Origin: JAEWSN01 sp942493335
Lineage (GTDB): Bacteria > Bacillota > Clostridia > DSM-8532
Reading direction: 5' to 3'
Length of the DNA stretch: 64,000 nucleotides
NCBI GenBank assembly: GCA_942493335.1
Contig: OW818693.1
Span: forward strand, 4,650,001 to 4,714,000
The notes under the pieces were generated by a model that did not search any database, had not been told where the DNA came from, and saw nothing but the letters and a program-made list of their open reading frames with translations. Position numbers and translations under genes: made by a program. Positions 36,364 through 45,779 of this stretch are shown one piece after another (the stretch's first letter is position 1; every line of letters starts with the position of its first letter).

Positions 36364-36572
36364 GTCACGCGCCTCCTTCAACGGATATACGTGGAGCAAA
36401 GACTGCCCCCACTCATGTAGTACCCGATTTATCATGAATCATGCATATGGGATGAAACAACCTGTCATGAATGGGGAATGATAATGGGTGAGGGCTTGGA
36501 ACTCCGGCAGCGCACGTGCGCCTGACGATGGTCAGGAGAAGAGCAACAAGCACATGGAGGGAGGATGAAAGC

Positions 36573-39131
36573 ATGCAGGATGGCAAGTTCAGCACGGGGT
36601 GCCCTTCATACGATCTTGTTGTGGATTCGCTGAGGCTTGGTGACAATGTGGTCTGGCATACGGATCGACTGGAGGATTACAAGCGGTTCTCCGGCAGATT
36701 TGCGGAACAGGCGGCGATGGATGGCCGGACGGTGCTCTACATGCGGTTTGCCGCACATCCGCCCCTTCTGGCTGAAAATTCCGGCATCAGGCTGGTGCAG
36801 TTGAATGCGGCAGCCGGCTTTGAATCCTTTGCTTCCGAAGTGCACCGAGTCATTGAAGCCGCCGGTCGCGAAGCCTTTTATGTGTTCGATTCACTTTCCG
36901 AACTGCAGGAAACCTGGGCGACGGATCTGATGATCGGCAATTTCTTCGCCGTTACTTGCCCTTATCTCTTCGAACTGGACACAATCGCATATTTCTGCCT
37001 GATGCGTGGGATCCATGCTGCGGAGGCGGTTACGCGCATTCGGGAAACCACCCAGCTTTTTCTCAATATCATGCATGGGGCGAATGGCATGATCTTTCAG
37101 CCGGTCAAGGTCTGGTCACGGTATTCGCCGACCATGTTCCTGCCCCATGTCGAAAAGGGGGAGGCGCTCGAACCCGTGACGGACGGCCTCTACCACGGCT
37201 GGAGCCTGACCCGGCCCATCGCGGCGACCATGGATTATTGGGACAAGCTTTTCCTTGAAGCGGAGAACACGTTGGCCTACACGACGGATCCGGCTGTCAC
37301 GGAACCCATGCGGAAACGCTTCTGCCGTCTGCTGCTCGGACGGGACGAACAGATTCTCAGCCTGGCGGAGCGGTATCTGCCGCTTGGCGACCTGCTTGAA
37401 ATCCGCCACAGGATGGTGGGTACCGGCTTTATCGGCGGAAAAGCCGTCGGTATGCTTCTGGCACGCAAGATTGCGGCCGGACTGGACACGCACGGCGTCA
37501 TCAGCGTCGATCTCCAGAGTGATTCGCTGTATATCGGTTCGGACGTGTTCCAGACCTTTCTCATCCACAACGGCCTCTGGCGCATGCATGCGCGGCAGCA
37601 GTACGAGGATGGGTATTACGATCTCGCGGACACCTTGCGCGAACGCATTTGTGCGGGTGTATTTCCGCCTTTCATCCGAATCCAGTTCCAGCAGGCCCTC
37701 GACATGTTCGGACAAACGCCTGTCATCGTACGCTCCAGCAGTCTTCTGGAGGACGGATACGGCAACGCGTTTGCGGGCAAGTACCAGAGCGTGTTCTGTG
37801 TGAATCAGGGCGACCCGGAAGCGCGACTTGCCCTGTTCGAGGATGCGGTCCGCACGGTGTATGCGAGCACCGTCGACATCAGCGCACTCGTCTATCGCAG
37901 GGAGCGCGGCCTCGACAAGGTGGGGGAGCAGATGTCAATCCTTGTACAGCGCGTATCGGGCGCCATGCGCGGGCAATACCATTTTCCGCTTGCTGCGGGC
38001 GTGGGGCTGTCCTATAGCGCTTATGTCTGGCACCGGGACATGGATCCGGCGGACGGGATGATCCGAATTGTAGCGGGACTGGGCACCCGGGCTGTCGACC
38101 GGACGGACGGGGATTATACGCGGGTTGTTTCCCTCGGCATGCCCGATGCCATTCCAGGAACAGGGCTTGAGCGGAGCATCGGTCAGCGGATGGTGGATGT
38201 TCTCGATACCGAGTTGAATCTGTGGCGGACGATCCCGCTTGCGCTTGCCCGGCAGTCCACGGCGGAGCAGGATGGAAGGTTGGTGTTCGGTCGGGATTCA
38301 GAGGCGGAACAACGCGCTCGGGAGATCGGGTTGAAACTGGATGCCGTGCATGTGGCGGATTTTTCGGGCTTGTTTCATCGCACGGCCTTCATCGCAGCCG
38401 TGAAGGCGATGCTCAAGGGCCTTGAGGAGGCTTATCGGAATCCTGTCGATGTGGAGTTCACGGTGAATCTCTTCAATGGGCGCTTGTATGTCAGCATCGT
38501 CCAGTGCCGGCCCCTGCAGACATTCCGGGCCGTTGAGGCCGCCATGCCGGCCAATGTGCACCGGGATACGCTCCTTTTCCGACTTTTCGCCGGCAATTTC
38601 GTGGGCGGGGGAACGACGGACCAGATCATCAACACGGTGGTGATGGTCAGGCCCGAAGCCTATGTGGCCATCGGGAATGCGGAGCGATATACGGTCGCAC
38701 GCATGCTCGGCCGGCTCAATGAGCGGTTGCGGGCGGATCGAAACAGGCAAAGCATGCTGATCGTTCCGGGCCGATGCGGGACCACGACTCCTTCGCTCGG
38801 GGTTCCCGTGCGTTTTTCGGAGATCAACGCATACCGGTGTATTTGCGAGATGGAGTATGCCACATCGAACATGATCCCTGAACTTTCCTTCGGCAGCCAT
38901 TTTTTTCAGGATCTTGTCGAGAGCCGGATTTTCTATGGTGCGCTCATGCAGCAAGGGCCCGGGGCGTTCAATCCATCGCTCTTGTTTCAGCGTGACAATG
39001 CGCTGCTTGCCATACTGCCCGAAGCCGAAGCGTACCAGGACATGATCCGGGTGACTGAATTCGAATCCCCGCTCTGGCTCGTTTCCAGTCCGAAGGACCA
39101 GCAGGCGGTCTGTTGGCTGAAGGGAACGTGA
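36573..39131 (+). CDS. PEP-synthase-like ATP-grasp protein with N-terminal RecA/KaiC-like domain
   Basis: An 852-residue protein. Residues 1-230 resemble a KaiC/RecA-type ATPase fold (FSTGCPSYDLVVDSLRLGDNVVW) but the P-loop GxxGxGKT is missing at the expected place. Residues about 280-660 match the ATP-grasp domain of PEP synthase and pyruvate phosphate dikinase (FIGGKAVGMLLARKI, PVIVRSSSLLEDGYGNAFAGKYQSVF). The phosphohistidine domain (TGG.tsH) and the PEP/pyruvate barrel are absent, so it cannot be a complete PEP synthase. GGAGGGAGG precedes the ATG at 36573. I know of such proteins only as an uncharacterised group; the reaction is unknown. Confidence 0.8.
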   Translation: MQDGKFSTGCPSYDLVVDSLRLGDNVVWHTDRLEDYKRFSGRFAEQAAMDGRTVLYMRFAAHPPLLAENSGIRLVQLNAAAGFESFASEVHRVIEAAGREAFYVFDSLSELQETWATDLMIGNFFAVTCPYLFELDTIAYFCLMRGIHAAEAVTRIRETTQLFLNIMHGANGMIFQPVKVWSRYSPTMFLPHVEKGEALEPVTDGLYHGWSLTRPIAATMDYWDKLFLEAENTLAYTTDPAVTEPMRKRFCRLLLGRDEQILSLAERYLPLGDLLEIRHRMVGTGFIGGKAVGMLLARKIAAGLDTHGVISVDLQSDSLYIGSDVFQTFLIHNGLWRMHARQQYEDGYYDLADTLRERICAGVFPPFIRIQFQQALDMFGQTPVIVRSSSLLEDGYGNAFAGKYQSVFCVNQGDPEARLALFEDAVRTVYASTVDISALVYRRERGLDKVGEQMSILVQRVSGAMRGQYHFPLAAGVGLSYSAYVWHRDMDPADGMIRIVAGLGTRAVDRTDGDYTRVVSLGMPDAIPGTGLERSIGQRMVDVLDTELNLWRTIPLALARQSTAEQDGRLVFGRDSEAEQRAREIGLKLDAVHVADFSGLFHRTAFIAAVKAMLKGLEEAYRNPVDVEFTVNLFNGRLYVSIVQCRPLQTFRAVEAAMPANVHRDTLLFRLFAGNFVGGGTTDQIINTVVMVRPEAYVAIGNAERYTVARMLGRLNERLRADRNRQSMLIVPGRCGTTTPSLGVPVRFSEINAYRCICEMEYATSNMIPELSFGSHFFQDLVESRIFYGALMQQGPGAFNPSLLFQRDNALLAILPEAEAYQDMIRVTEFESPLWLVSSPKDQQAVCWLKGT

Positions 39132-39153
39132 TCCGATGTGGCAATGTCGAACG

Positions 39154-39200
39154 AAAAGAGAGAGGGAGCGGCATCCTGCGATGCCGGAACCCTCTCTCTT
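39154..39200. terminator. Bidirectional terminator between the PEP-synthase-like gene and gdhA
   Basis: AAGAGAGAGGG pairs with CCCTCTCTCTT around an inner GGCATC/GATGCC stem. The T-run is better on the minus strand (gdhA), weaker on the plus strand. Confidence 0.75.
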
Positions 39201-39290
39201 CCGATTTGTGGATGGACATGGATTGCGTCGGGATCTGTTTGTTCGGGATAGGACAGTTCGGAGACCAGGGATTGGCAGGGTGTGGAAGAC

Positions 39291-40628
39291 TCAGTACGCC
39301 ACGCCCTGTGCAAGCATGGCCTTTGCGACTTTCAGGAAGCCGGCGATGTTGGCGCCGAGCACGAGATTGTCCGGGTCGCCGAATTCGGCGGCGGCGGCAC
39401 TTGCATTCTTGTAGATGCTGACCATGATTTCCTTCAGCTTCGCATCCACTTCCTCGAAGGTCCAGGACAGGCGCATGCTGTTCTGGGACATTTCGAGGCC
39501 GGAGGTGGCGACGCCGCCGGCGTTTGCTGCCTTGGCCGGCCCATAGATGACCTTGTTTTTGAGGTAGACTTCAACGGCTTCCGGCGTGGAGGGCATGTTC
39601 GCACCTTCACCGACCGCGAAGCAGCCGTTCTTGACGAGCAGTTCCGCAGAAGCGCCGTCGATTTCGTTCTGGGTGGCGGAAGGAAGCGCGATGTCGCAGG
39701 GGATGGACCAGATGCCGGAGCATCCTTCATGGTATTCGGCCTGCGGATGGGTCTTGACGTATTCGCTGATACGGCCGCGCTGGACTTCCTTGATGAGCTG
39801 GACGGCTTCGAGGTCGATGCCGTTCCTGTCATGGATGTATCCATTGGAGTCGGACAGCGCGACAACCTTGCCGCCCAGTTCGGTTGCCTTCTGCGTGGCG
39901 TAGATGGCAACGTTGCCGGAACCGGAGATGACAACGGTCGCACCCTTGAAGGACTTGCCCCTGGCCTTCATGGCTTCGTCCATGAAGTAGCACAGGCCAT
40001 AGCCGGTCGCTTCGGTACGGGCGAGGGAACCGCCGTAGGTGAGGCCTTTGCCCGTCAGCACGCCGACGAATTCATTGCGGAGTTTCTTGTACATTCCGAA
40101 CATGTATCCGATTTCACGTCCGCCCGTGCCAATGTCTCCGGCCGGAACGTCGGTGTCTGCGCCGATGTAGCGGGTGAGTTCGAGCATGAAGCTCTGACAG
40201 AAGCGCATGACTTCCATGTCGGACTTGCCCTTCGGGTCGAAGTCGGAACCACCCTTGCCGCCGCCCATGGGCAGCGTGGTGAGGGAGTTCTTCAGGATCT
40301 GCTCGAAGCCGAGGAACTTGATGATACCAAGATTGACGGAAGGATGAAGACGGATGCCGCCCTTGTAAGGGCCGATGGCGCTGTTGAACTGGACACGGAA
40401 TCCGCGGTTGACCTGGACCTTGCCGGCGTCGTCCACCCACGGTACGCGGAACATGATCTGGCGTTCCGGTTCGACAAAGCGCTCGAAAATGCCTGCTTTC
40501 ACGAATTCGGGATACTTTTCGGCCACCGGTTCGAGGGACTCGAGCACTTCCATGACGGCCTGGTGGAATTCTGTTTCACCTGGGTTGCGTTTTACGACTG
40601 CTTCGTAGACATGTGCCAAGTTTTTCAT
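39291..40628 (-). CDS. gdhA: Glutamate dehydrogenase
   Basis: Interconverts 2-oxoglutarate plus ammonia and glutamate. The 445-residue hexameric-type enzyme has the substrate motif GGGKGGSDFDPKGKSD near 122, PAGDIGTGGREIGYM near 163 and the nucleotide fold VVISGSGNVAIYA near 233. Ala or Ser at the loop positions usually read for cofactor choice, with S after VALSDSNGY, fits NADP use as in other Clostridia, but this is not decisive. AGGAGG precedes the ATG at 40628. A long leader (about 255 nt) separates promoter and gene. Confidence 0.96.
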   Translation of the reverse strand: MKNLAHVYEAVVKRNPGETEFHQAVMEVLESLEPVAEKYPEFVKAGIFERFVEPERQIMFRVPWVDDAGKVQVNRGFRVQFNSAIGPYKGGIRLHPSVNLGIIKFLGFEQILKNSLTTLPMGGGKGGSDFDPKGKSDMEVMRFCQSFMLELTRYIGADTDVPAGDIGTGGREIGYMFGMYKKLRNEFVGVLTGKGLTYGGSLARTEATGYGLCYFMDEAMKARGKSFKGATVVISGSGNVAIYATQKATELGGKVVALSDSNGYIHDRNGIDLEAVQLIKEVQRGRISEYVKTHPQAEYHEGCSGIWSIPCDIALPSATQNEIDGASAELLVKNGCFAVGEGANMPSTPEAVEVYLKNKVIYGPAKAANAGGVATSGLEMSQNSMRLSWTFEEVDAKLKEIMVSIYKNASAAAAEFGDPDNLVLGANIAGFLKVAKAMLAQGVAY

Positions 40629-40890
40629 GATGATCCTCCTGCGTCTTTTGATGTAGAACCGATGTACTCCCGGGAGCGCCGGGCGACGCCCGCGGCCCTG
40701 CATTGCAGCCACAAATACGGATCACCGCATTTGCAGGCGACTGGTGCAGGCGTCTCGGACGTCCTCATCGGCCACTCCATCGTGGCGACAGGAAAGGGGA
40801 GAGGTTGGGGTTGGGGCTGGACCTGGGTTGCAACTTGTGGGAGTGTGTTTCAGGAACGGGCTAAAAGAGGTAGTCTGCGTTACTACGCGC

Positions 40891-40919
40891 ATTATAACAA
40901 AGGTGTTTGTGAATTGCAA
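40891..40919 (-). promoter_or_regulatory. gdhA promoter
   Basis: On the minus strand: -35 TTGCAA (40919-40914), 17-bp spacer, -10 TATAAT (40896-40891). Confidence 0.8.
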
Positions 40920-40947
40920 GAATGATTGGAGAAAATTGCAAAAACAC

Positions 40948-40988
40948 AAAAAAGAGAAAGCCATGGAGGGGGGGATAGCCCCTCCATG
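40948..40988 (-). terminator. dapL terminator
   Basis: CATGGAGGGG pairs with CCCCTCCATG; on the minus strand it is followed by CTTTCTCTTTTTT. It lies 4 bp after the dapL stop. Confidence 0.87.
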
Positions 40989-40992
40989 CCAT

Positions 40993-42213
40993 TTATAGCT
41001 TGGAAAGACGCTCGACGGCCTCCAATGTTTTTTCGGGACTGCCGAATCCGGTCAGACGGAAGAAACCTTCTCCGCGGGATCCGAAACCCGAGCCTGGTGT
41101 ACCTACAAGATGGAGCTTGCCAAGAAGCGTGTCGAAGAAGGCCCAGGAAGTCTGTCCATCCGGAACGCCCAGCCACACATAGGGTGCATTCACACCGCCC
41201 CAGACACGGTATCCGCGGCTGGAGAACGCCTGGCGGATGGCACCGGCGTTTGTCAGATAACCATCGATGCGATCCCGGCATTCCGCCTTTCCTTCCGTCG
41301 TATACAGGGACGCCGCAGCCTTCTGGACAATATAGGGGACTCCGTTGTATTTCGTCGTCTGGCGGCGCAGCCACATTTTGCGCAGATTCAGGGTTCCGCC
41401 GTGTCCGTCGGACACATCGAGGTCTTTGGGAACGACCGTATACGCACAGCGGAGACCGGTAAAACCGGCTGTCTTTGAAAAACTTCTGAATTCAACGGCA
41501 CATTTGCGCGCCCCCGGAATCTCATAAATGCTGTGTGGAATGCCGTCCTCCCGGATGAAAGCCACATATGCGGCATCAAAGAGGATGAGGGTTCTGTTTT
41601 CCAGGGCATAGTCGACCCATGCCTTCAACTGGTCGTACGTCATGGCCACCCCTGTGGGGTTGTTGGGGGAACAGAGATAGAGGATGTCCAGCTTCTCTGT
41701 CGGAAGCGCCGGAAGAAAATCCGAGTCGGCATGGCAGGGCATCAGGTGCAGAAACTCAAATCCGGTTTCGTTCGGCGCACCGAAGTGGCCGGCCATGACG
41801 TTGCTGTCATAATAGACGGGATAGACGGGATCCGGCACCCCGATCCGGTTTCCTTTTCCGAAAAGGTCCGTGAAATTGGCCGTGTCACTTTTTGCGCCGT
41901 CGCTGACGAAGATCTCATCCGATCCGATGTCGCAGCCGCGGGATGCGAAATCGTGCTGAGCTATGGCTTCCCGAAGGAAGGCATAACCCTGTTCGGGGCC
42001 GTATCCCTTGAAGCTGGAAGCTTCACCCATTTCATCCACGGCGGCATGAAGCGCCCTGATGACGGTTTCCGGCAAGGGACGCGTGACATCTCCAATTCCG
42101 AGTCGGATGATGTCCGCTTCGGGATTGGCTCCTTTGAAGGTTTCCACGCGCTTTGCGATCTCAGAGAAAAGATAGGTCTCTTTCAAGTTCTGAAAATTTC
42201 CGTTGCCTGTCAT
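40993..42213 (-). CDS. dapL: LL-diaminopimelate aminotransferase
   Basis: Converts tetrahydrodipicolinate directly to LL-diaminopimelate using glutamate, replacing the acyl-dependent dapD-C-E steps. The 406-residue PLP enzyme has IIRLGIGDVTRPLP near 35, GAKSDTANF near 105, YLCSPNNPTG near 177 and the PLP lysine in RSFSKTAGFTGLRC near 250, all as in DapL. AAGGAGGG precedes the ATG. dapF lies upstream on the same strand, so the two make consecutive steps to meso-diaminopimelate for lysine and peptidoglycan. Confidence 0.96.
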   Translation of the reverse strand: MTGNGNFQNLKETYLFSEIAKRVETFKGANPEADIIRLGIGDVTRPLPETVIRALHAAVDEMGEASSFKGYGPEQGYAFLREAIAQHDFASRGCDIGSDEIFVSDGAKSDTANFTDLFGKGNRIGVPDPVYPVYYDSNVMAGHFGAPNETGFEFLHLMPCHADSDFLPALPTEKLDILYLCSPNNPTGVAMTYDQLKAWVDYALENRTLILFDAAYVAFIREDGIPHSIYEIPGARKCAVEFRSFSKTAGFTGLRCAYTVVPKDLDVSDGHGGTLNLRKMWLRRQTTKYNGVPYIVQKAAASLYTTEGKAECRDRIDGYLTNAGAIRQAFSSRGYRVWGGVNAPYVWLGVPDGQTSWAFFDTLLGKLHLVGTPGSGFGSRGEGFFRLTGFGSPEKTLEAVERLSKL

Positions 42214-42355
42214 GCAAAACCCTCCTTATATGGACCCGCAATTGATTGGGTTCTTTATCGAGTAACGAAGGATGCATGCATCCATTGCAGGAGTCCCATA
42301 CCCATGCCATGTCTGTTGCCGATCCGATCCTGCGTGATTGTCTGGGGGCTGGCCG

Positions 42356-43183
42356 TCAAAGCCTGATTTCTCCCTCAAATACGGTCGTTGCCGGGCCGGT
42401 CATGTAGATGCCGTCGGCCTTCCACTCGATCTCCAGAACGCCGCCCGGAAGCCGGACTTCGCATTGGCGGCCGACCAGACCGAGCCGCATGGCAGCGGCG
42501 GCGGACGCACAGGCGCCGGTGCCGCATGCCAGGGTCTCCCCGCTGCCGCGCTCCCACACGCGCATCTGCAGGGCGGTTTTGGAAAGCACGCGGATGAACT
42601 CCACATTGACCTGCCGGGGAAACATCGGAAGCTGTTGGATTTGTGTACCGACTTCCTTCACGGGGAAATGGTCCACCTCATCCACAAATGTCACCGCATG
42701 CGGATTTCCCATGGAAACGCAATGGAGCGGGTAGACATTTCCATCCACGGTGACGGGGATGGGAAAGGACCGGCCGAGCATGTCCGGGTATTCCGTTTCA
42801 TCCGAGAAGCCGGGTTGCCCCATCCAGACCCGTACTTTTTCAACCAGTCCGTTTTCCCCGGTGAACAGCGAAAGCTGGCGAAGACCGCCAAGCGTCTCGA
42901 CTGTGATCTCCTTTTTCCGAGTCAACGCGTGATCGTATACATATTTGGCGACGCATCGGATTCCGTTGCCGCACATTTCGCCTTCCGAACCATCCGTGTT
43001 GAAGATCCGCATGCGGAAATCAGCAGATTCCGAGGGAAGAATGAGAATAAGCCCATCCCCGCCGATTCCGAAATGACGGTCGCTGATCTGGATGGACAAG
43101 GCAGCCGGATCCGGGACCCATTCCTCGAAGCCATTGACGTAGATGTAGTCGTTGCCGGCACCGTGCATCTTCGTGAATTTCAT
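42356..43183 (-). CDS. dapF: Diaminopimelate epimerase
   Basis: Turns LL-diaminopimelate into the meso form. The 275-residue protein has both catalytic cysteines: GEMCGNGIRC near 74 and LACGTGACASAAAA near 225. The start MKFTKMHGAGNDYIYV is that of DapF, and AAGGAGG precedes the ATG at 43183. A consensus promoter lies upstream, and dapL follows after 142 bp. Confidence 0.97.
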   Translation of the reverse strand: MKFTKMHGAGNDYIYVNGFEEWVPDPAALSIQISDRHFGIGGDGLILILPSESADFRMRIFNTDGSEGEMCGNGIRCVAKYVYDHALTRKKEITVETLGGLRQLSLFTGENGLVEKVRVWMGQPGFSDETEYPDMLGRSFPIPVTVDGNVYPLHCVSMGNPHAVTFVDEVDHFPVKEVGTQIQQLPMFPRQVNVEFIRVLSKTALQMRVWERGSGETLACGTGACASAAAAMRLGLVGRQCEVRLPGGVLEIEWKADGIYMTGPATTVFEGEIRL

Positions 43184-43253
43184 GGAAACCTCCTTGAAAT
43201 CATACGGGTTTGGGGCTGTTCGAATTCTATCGGAACAGGTGGAACCCGTAAAG

Positions 43254-43275
43254 TAGTATAGAAAAGTACTACTAA
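43254..43275. promoter_or_regulatory. Inverted repeat at the dapF transcript start (possible operator)
   Basis: AGTAGTA and TACTACT separated by 8 bp, centred about 15 bp downstream of the dapF -10 box. It could be a repressor site or a 5' hairpin in the message. Confidence 0.5.
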
Positions 43276-43279
43276 GAAG

Positions 43280-43308
43280 AATATACCTGCGAAGACATGG
43301 ATTGTCAA
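43280..43308 (-). promoter_or_regulatory. dapF-dapL promoter
   Basis: On the minus strand: -35 TTGACA (43308-43303), 17-bp spacer, -10 TATATT (43285-43280). Close to perfect consensus. Confidence 0.85.
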
Positions 43309-43419
43309 GGAGAAAAAGAACAGAGGGAGGGACGGATGATGAAGTGAGGAAAGGCATGTCCGAGGACCGCATGCATCGCTGGTGAAAGCCCATGAATCCT
43401 GTTATTTTCCTGACAATGC

Positions 43420-43447
43420 TTGAATGGCGGTCTTCCTGTGGTATCAT
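43420..43447 (+). promoter_or_regulatory. rnf operon promoter
   Basis: -35 TTGAAT, 16-bp spacer ending TGTGG, -10 TATCAT (extended -10). Start codon about 60 bp downstream. Confidence 0.7.
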
Positions 43448-43506
43448 GGTTTCGGTCCCCGGTTCCTGCCGGTGGAGATTCAAGATCACAAGTCAGGAGG
43501 CACCCC

Positions 43507-44835
43507 ATGATCAAACGGCTCAAGCCTGTTCCGGGCGTCCGTCTTGCGGACCGAAAAAACACGGAAGGCTTCGAAACCAAGGATGTCCCGCTTCCCGAGC
43601 TTCTTTACATTCCCATGGTGCAGCATATCGGCGCGGCTTGCGTGCCTGCCGTTCACAAGGGGGATACCGTCTTCGCCGGGCAGGTCATCGGAGATTCCGA
43701 TGCCTATGTCTGTGCGCCGATACATGCAAGTGCCTCCGGTGTGGTGACCGCAGTGGAACCCATGCTGTGTTTCGGCAACCGGAAAGTGATGACAGTCGTC
43801 ATCCGGCCCGATGCGGAACAGCAGGTGCTGCCGGATCTTCGACCGCCTGTCGTCGATTCGCGTGAGACATTCCTCAAGGCCGTCCGTGCATCCGGATTGA
43901 CCGGACTCGGTGGTGCCGGTTTTCCCGCCCACGTGAAACTGAATCCGCCGAAAGGAGTCCAGCCGGATCTTCTGATCATCAATGCGGCGGAATGCGAACC
44001 CTACATCACTTCCGACTATCGTGAATGCATGGAGCACCCGGACCGTATCATCAAAGGGATTCAGTCTGTCCTGAAATGGACCGGGGTGGACAAGGCCGTC
44101 ATCGGCATAGAGGACAACAAGCCGGAAGCCGTCGGGCTGCTTCGGAAACATGCGGCCGCCGACAGCCGCATCACTGTCGGCGTACTGGCAAGCCAATACC
44201 CGCAGGGTGCGGAACGTGTTCTGATCCACACGCTTTCGGGACGCCGCGTGAAAACAGGCAAACTGCCTGCGGATGTGGGTTGTCTGGTCATGAACGTCAC
44301 GTCGGTTTCCTTTTTGCAGTCTTTTCTTGAGACAGGCATGCCCTTGATGAAAAAGAGAATCACGGTGGACGGGCCGCTCGTCAAGTCGCCTGGAAACCTG
44401 GAAGTCTTCATCGGCACACCGCTTTCCTGCGTTTTCGATGCCTGCGGCGGGTTGACCGGGGATCCTGAGAAGATTCTCATGGGGGGGCCGATGATGGGCG
44501 TCGCGATGCATTCGGCCGAGGTGCCTGTCATCAAGAACACGAATGCCCTGCTCGTGCTGGACAAACGATTGGGCGGCATGCCGTCCGAAAGTGCCTGCAT
44601 CCGCTGCGGTCGTTGCGCCCGCGGATGTCCGATGAGCCTGCAGCCGCTTGACATCAACCGAGCGGTGATCAATCGCGCATGGGAGGAGCTGTCCGCCTAT
44701 CAGGTCATGGACTGCATCGAATGCGGCAGCTGCTCCTATGTATGCCCCGCAAAACGGTATCTGGTCCAGTCCATCCGCCTTGCAAAGGACTACATCCGGA
44801 GACATCCGGCGAAAACGGAGGGGAAGAAGGCATGA
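43507..44835 (+). CDS. rnfC: Rnf complex subunit C (NADH-binding, 4Fe-4S)
   Basis: The 442-residue peripheral subunit that takes up or delivers electrons at NAD+. The barrel-sandwich N-terminus is followed by the NADH/FMN-binding region (GLTGLGGAGFPAHVKL near 133, INAAECEPYITSDY near 158). Two ferredoxin motifs lie near 370-420: CIRCGRCARGCP and CIECGSCSYVCP. AGGAGG precedes the ATG at 43507. First gene of rnfCDGEAB, which couples ferredoxin oxidation to NAD+ reduction and pumps Na+ or H+. Confidence 0.96.
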   Translation: MIKRLKPVPGVRLADRKNTEGFETKDVPLPELLYIPMVQHIGAACVPAVHKGDTVFAGQVIGDSDAYVCAPIHASASGVVTAVEPMLCFGNRKVMTVVIRPDAEQQVLPDLRPPVVDSRETFLKAVRASGLTGLGGAGFPAHVKLNPPKGVQPDLLIINAAECEPYITSDYRECMEHPDRIIKGIQSVLKWTGVDKAVIGIEDNKPEAVGLLRKHAAADSRITVGVLASQYPQGAERVLIHTLSGRRVKTGKLPADVGCLVMNVTSVSFLQSFLETGMPLMKKRITVDGPLVKSPGNLEVFIGTPLSCVFDACGGLTGDPEKILMGGPMMGVAMHSAEVPVIKNTNALLVLDKRLGGMPSESACIRCGRCARGCPMSLQPLDINRAVINRAWEELSAYQVMDCIECGSCSYVCPAKRYLVQSIRLAKDYIRRHPAKTEGKKA

Positions 44836-45779
44836 GTGTTCAATATACGGTCGCATCCTCCCCGCATATCCGGGAAGGCACAACGACGCGCCGCATCATG
44901 AGCGACGTCCTGATCGCCCTTTTGCCTGCTTCCGCGGCGTCTGTCTGGTTTTTCGGCCTGCGTGCCCTCCTGCTGATCGCAGTCTGCATACTGACGGCTG
45001 TCGGATGGGAATGGGTTTCCCGGCGCCTGATGAAACGGGATGACACCATCGGGGATCTCAGTGCCGTCGTCACCGGTCTTTTGCTGGCCCTGAACCTGCC
45101 GGTCACGATCCCGTTGTGGATTTCCATTGTCGGTACCTTTTTGGCCATTGTCGTCATCAAACAGCTCTTTGGCGGCATCGGACAGAACTTCATGAATCCG
45201 GCGCTCGGCGCCCGGGCCATTCTTGTGGTTGCCTACGGGCAGGCCATGACGGCCTGGGTGGCGCCAGGCGGAGGCGTGGATGCCGTTTCCGTCGCGACCC
45301 CGCTCATGGCGATGCGGGAGGGCGGCGCTTTGCCTTCCTATCTTGACCTGTTTCTCGGGCGGATCGGCGGCTCCCTGGGGGAAACCTCGGCGGCGGCCAT
45401 CCTGCTTGGCTTCATCTGGCTGCTCGCACGCAGGGTCATCTCCTGGGAGATTCCCGTCCTCTTCTGCGGGACGACAGCTCTGCTGACCTGGTTCCTCGGA
45501 ACGGGCGGGCTGTTTACGGGCGACCCGCTCCGGCACCTGCTTTCGGGTGGTTTGCTGCTCGGAGCGGTCTTCATGGCCACCGACTATTCCACCAGTCCTG
45601 TTTCAAATAGAGGGAAATGGATCTATGCCGTCGGGTGCGGTCTGCTGACTGCGGTTTTCCGCCTGTTCACCAGCATGCCGGAAGGTGTGTCGTTCGCCAT
45701 CATCCTGATGAATTCCCTCACGCCATTGCTGGATCGGCTGACCGTTCCGGTTTCGTTTGGGGGTGAGCGGAATGTCTGA
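44832..45779 (+). CDS. rnfD: Rnf complex subunit D
   Basis: A 315-residue membrane subunit with about eight to nine spans. FMN is normally attached to a Thr in the S-x-ATPL motif; here SVATPL lies near residue 155. Other family parts are VTGLLLALNLPVTIPLW and GQNFMNPALGARAIL. ATGA overlaps the rnfC stop, and the end overlaps rnfG by 8 bp. Confidence 0.95.
   Translation: MSVQYTVASSPHIREGTTTRRIMSDVLIALLPASAASVWFFGLRALLLIAVCILTAVGWEWVSRRLMKRDDTIGDLSAVVTGLLLALNLPVTIPLWISIVGTFLAIVVIKQLFGGIGQNFMNPALGARAILVVAYGQAMTAWVAPGGGVDAVSVATPLMAMREGGALPSYLDLFLGRIGGSLGETSAAAILLGFIWLLARRVISWEIPVLFCGTTALLTWFLGTGGLFTGDPLRHLLSGGLLLGAVFMATDYSTSPVSNRGKWIYAVGCGLLTAVFRLFTSMPEGVSFAIILMNSLTPLLDRLTVPVSFGGERNV

Larger units (their letters stand above)
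40629..40992. other. gdhA leader and promoter; dapL terminator
   Basis: 364 bp without a gene. On the minus strand it contains the dapL terminator (40948-40988), the gdhA promoter (40891-40919) and the gdhA leader. The leader is GC-rich and could fold, but I recognise no known riboswitch. Confidence 0.7.
43184..43506. other. Divergent promoter region between dapF and rnfC
   Basis: 323 bp without a gene. It holds the dapF promoter, the inverted repeat AGTAGTA/TACTACT just downstream of the dapF -10, and the rnfC promoter. Confidence 0.75.

Noticed and set aside
39282..40925. 547-codon plus-strand frame opposite gdhA
   Set aside because: Antisense shadow of glutamate dehydrogenase with no recognisable domain.
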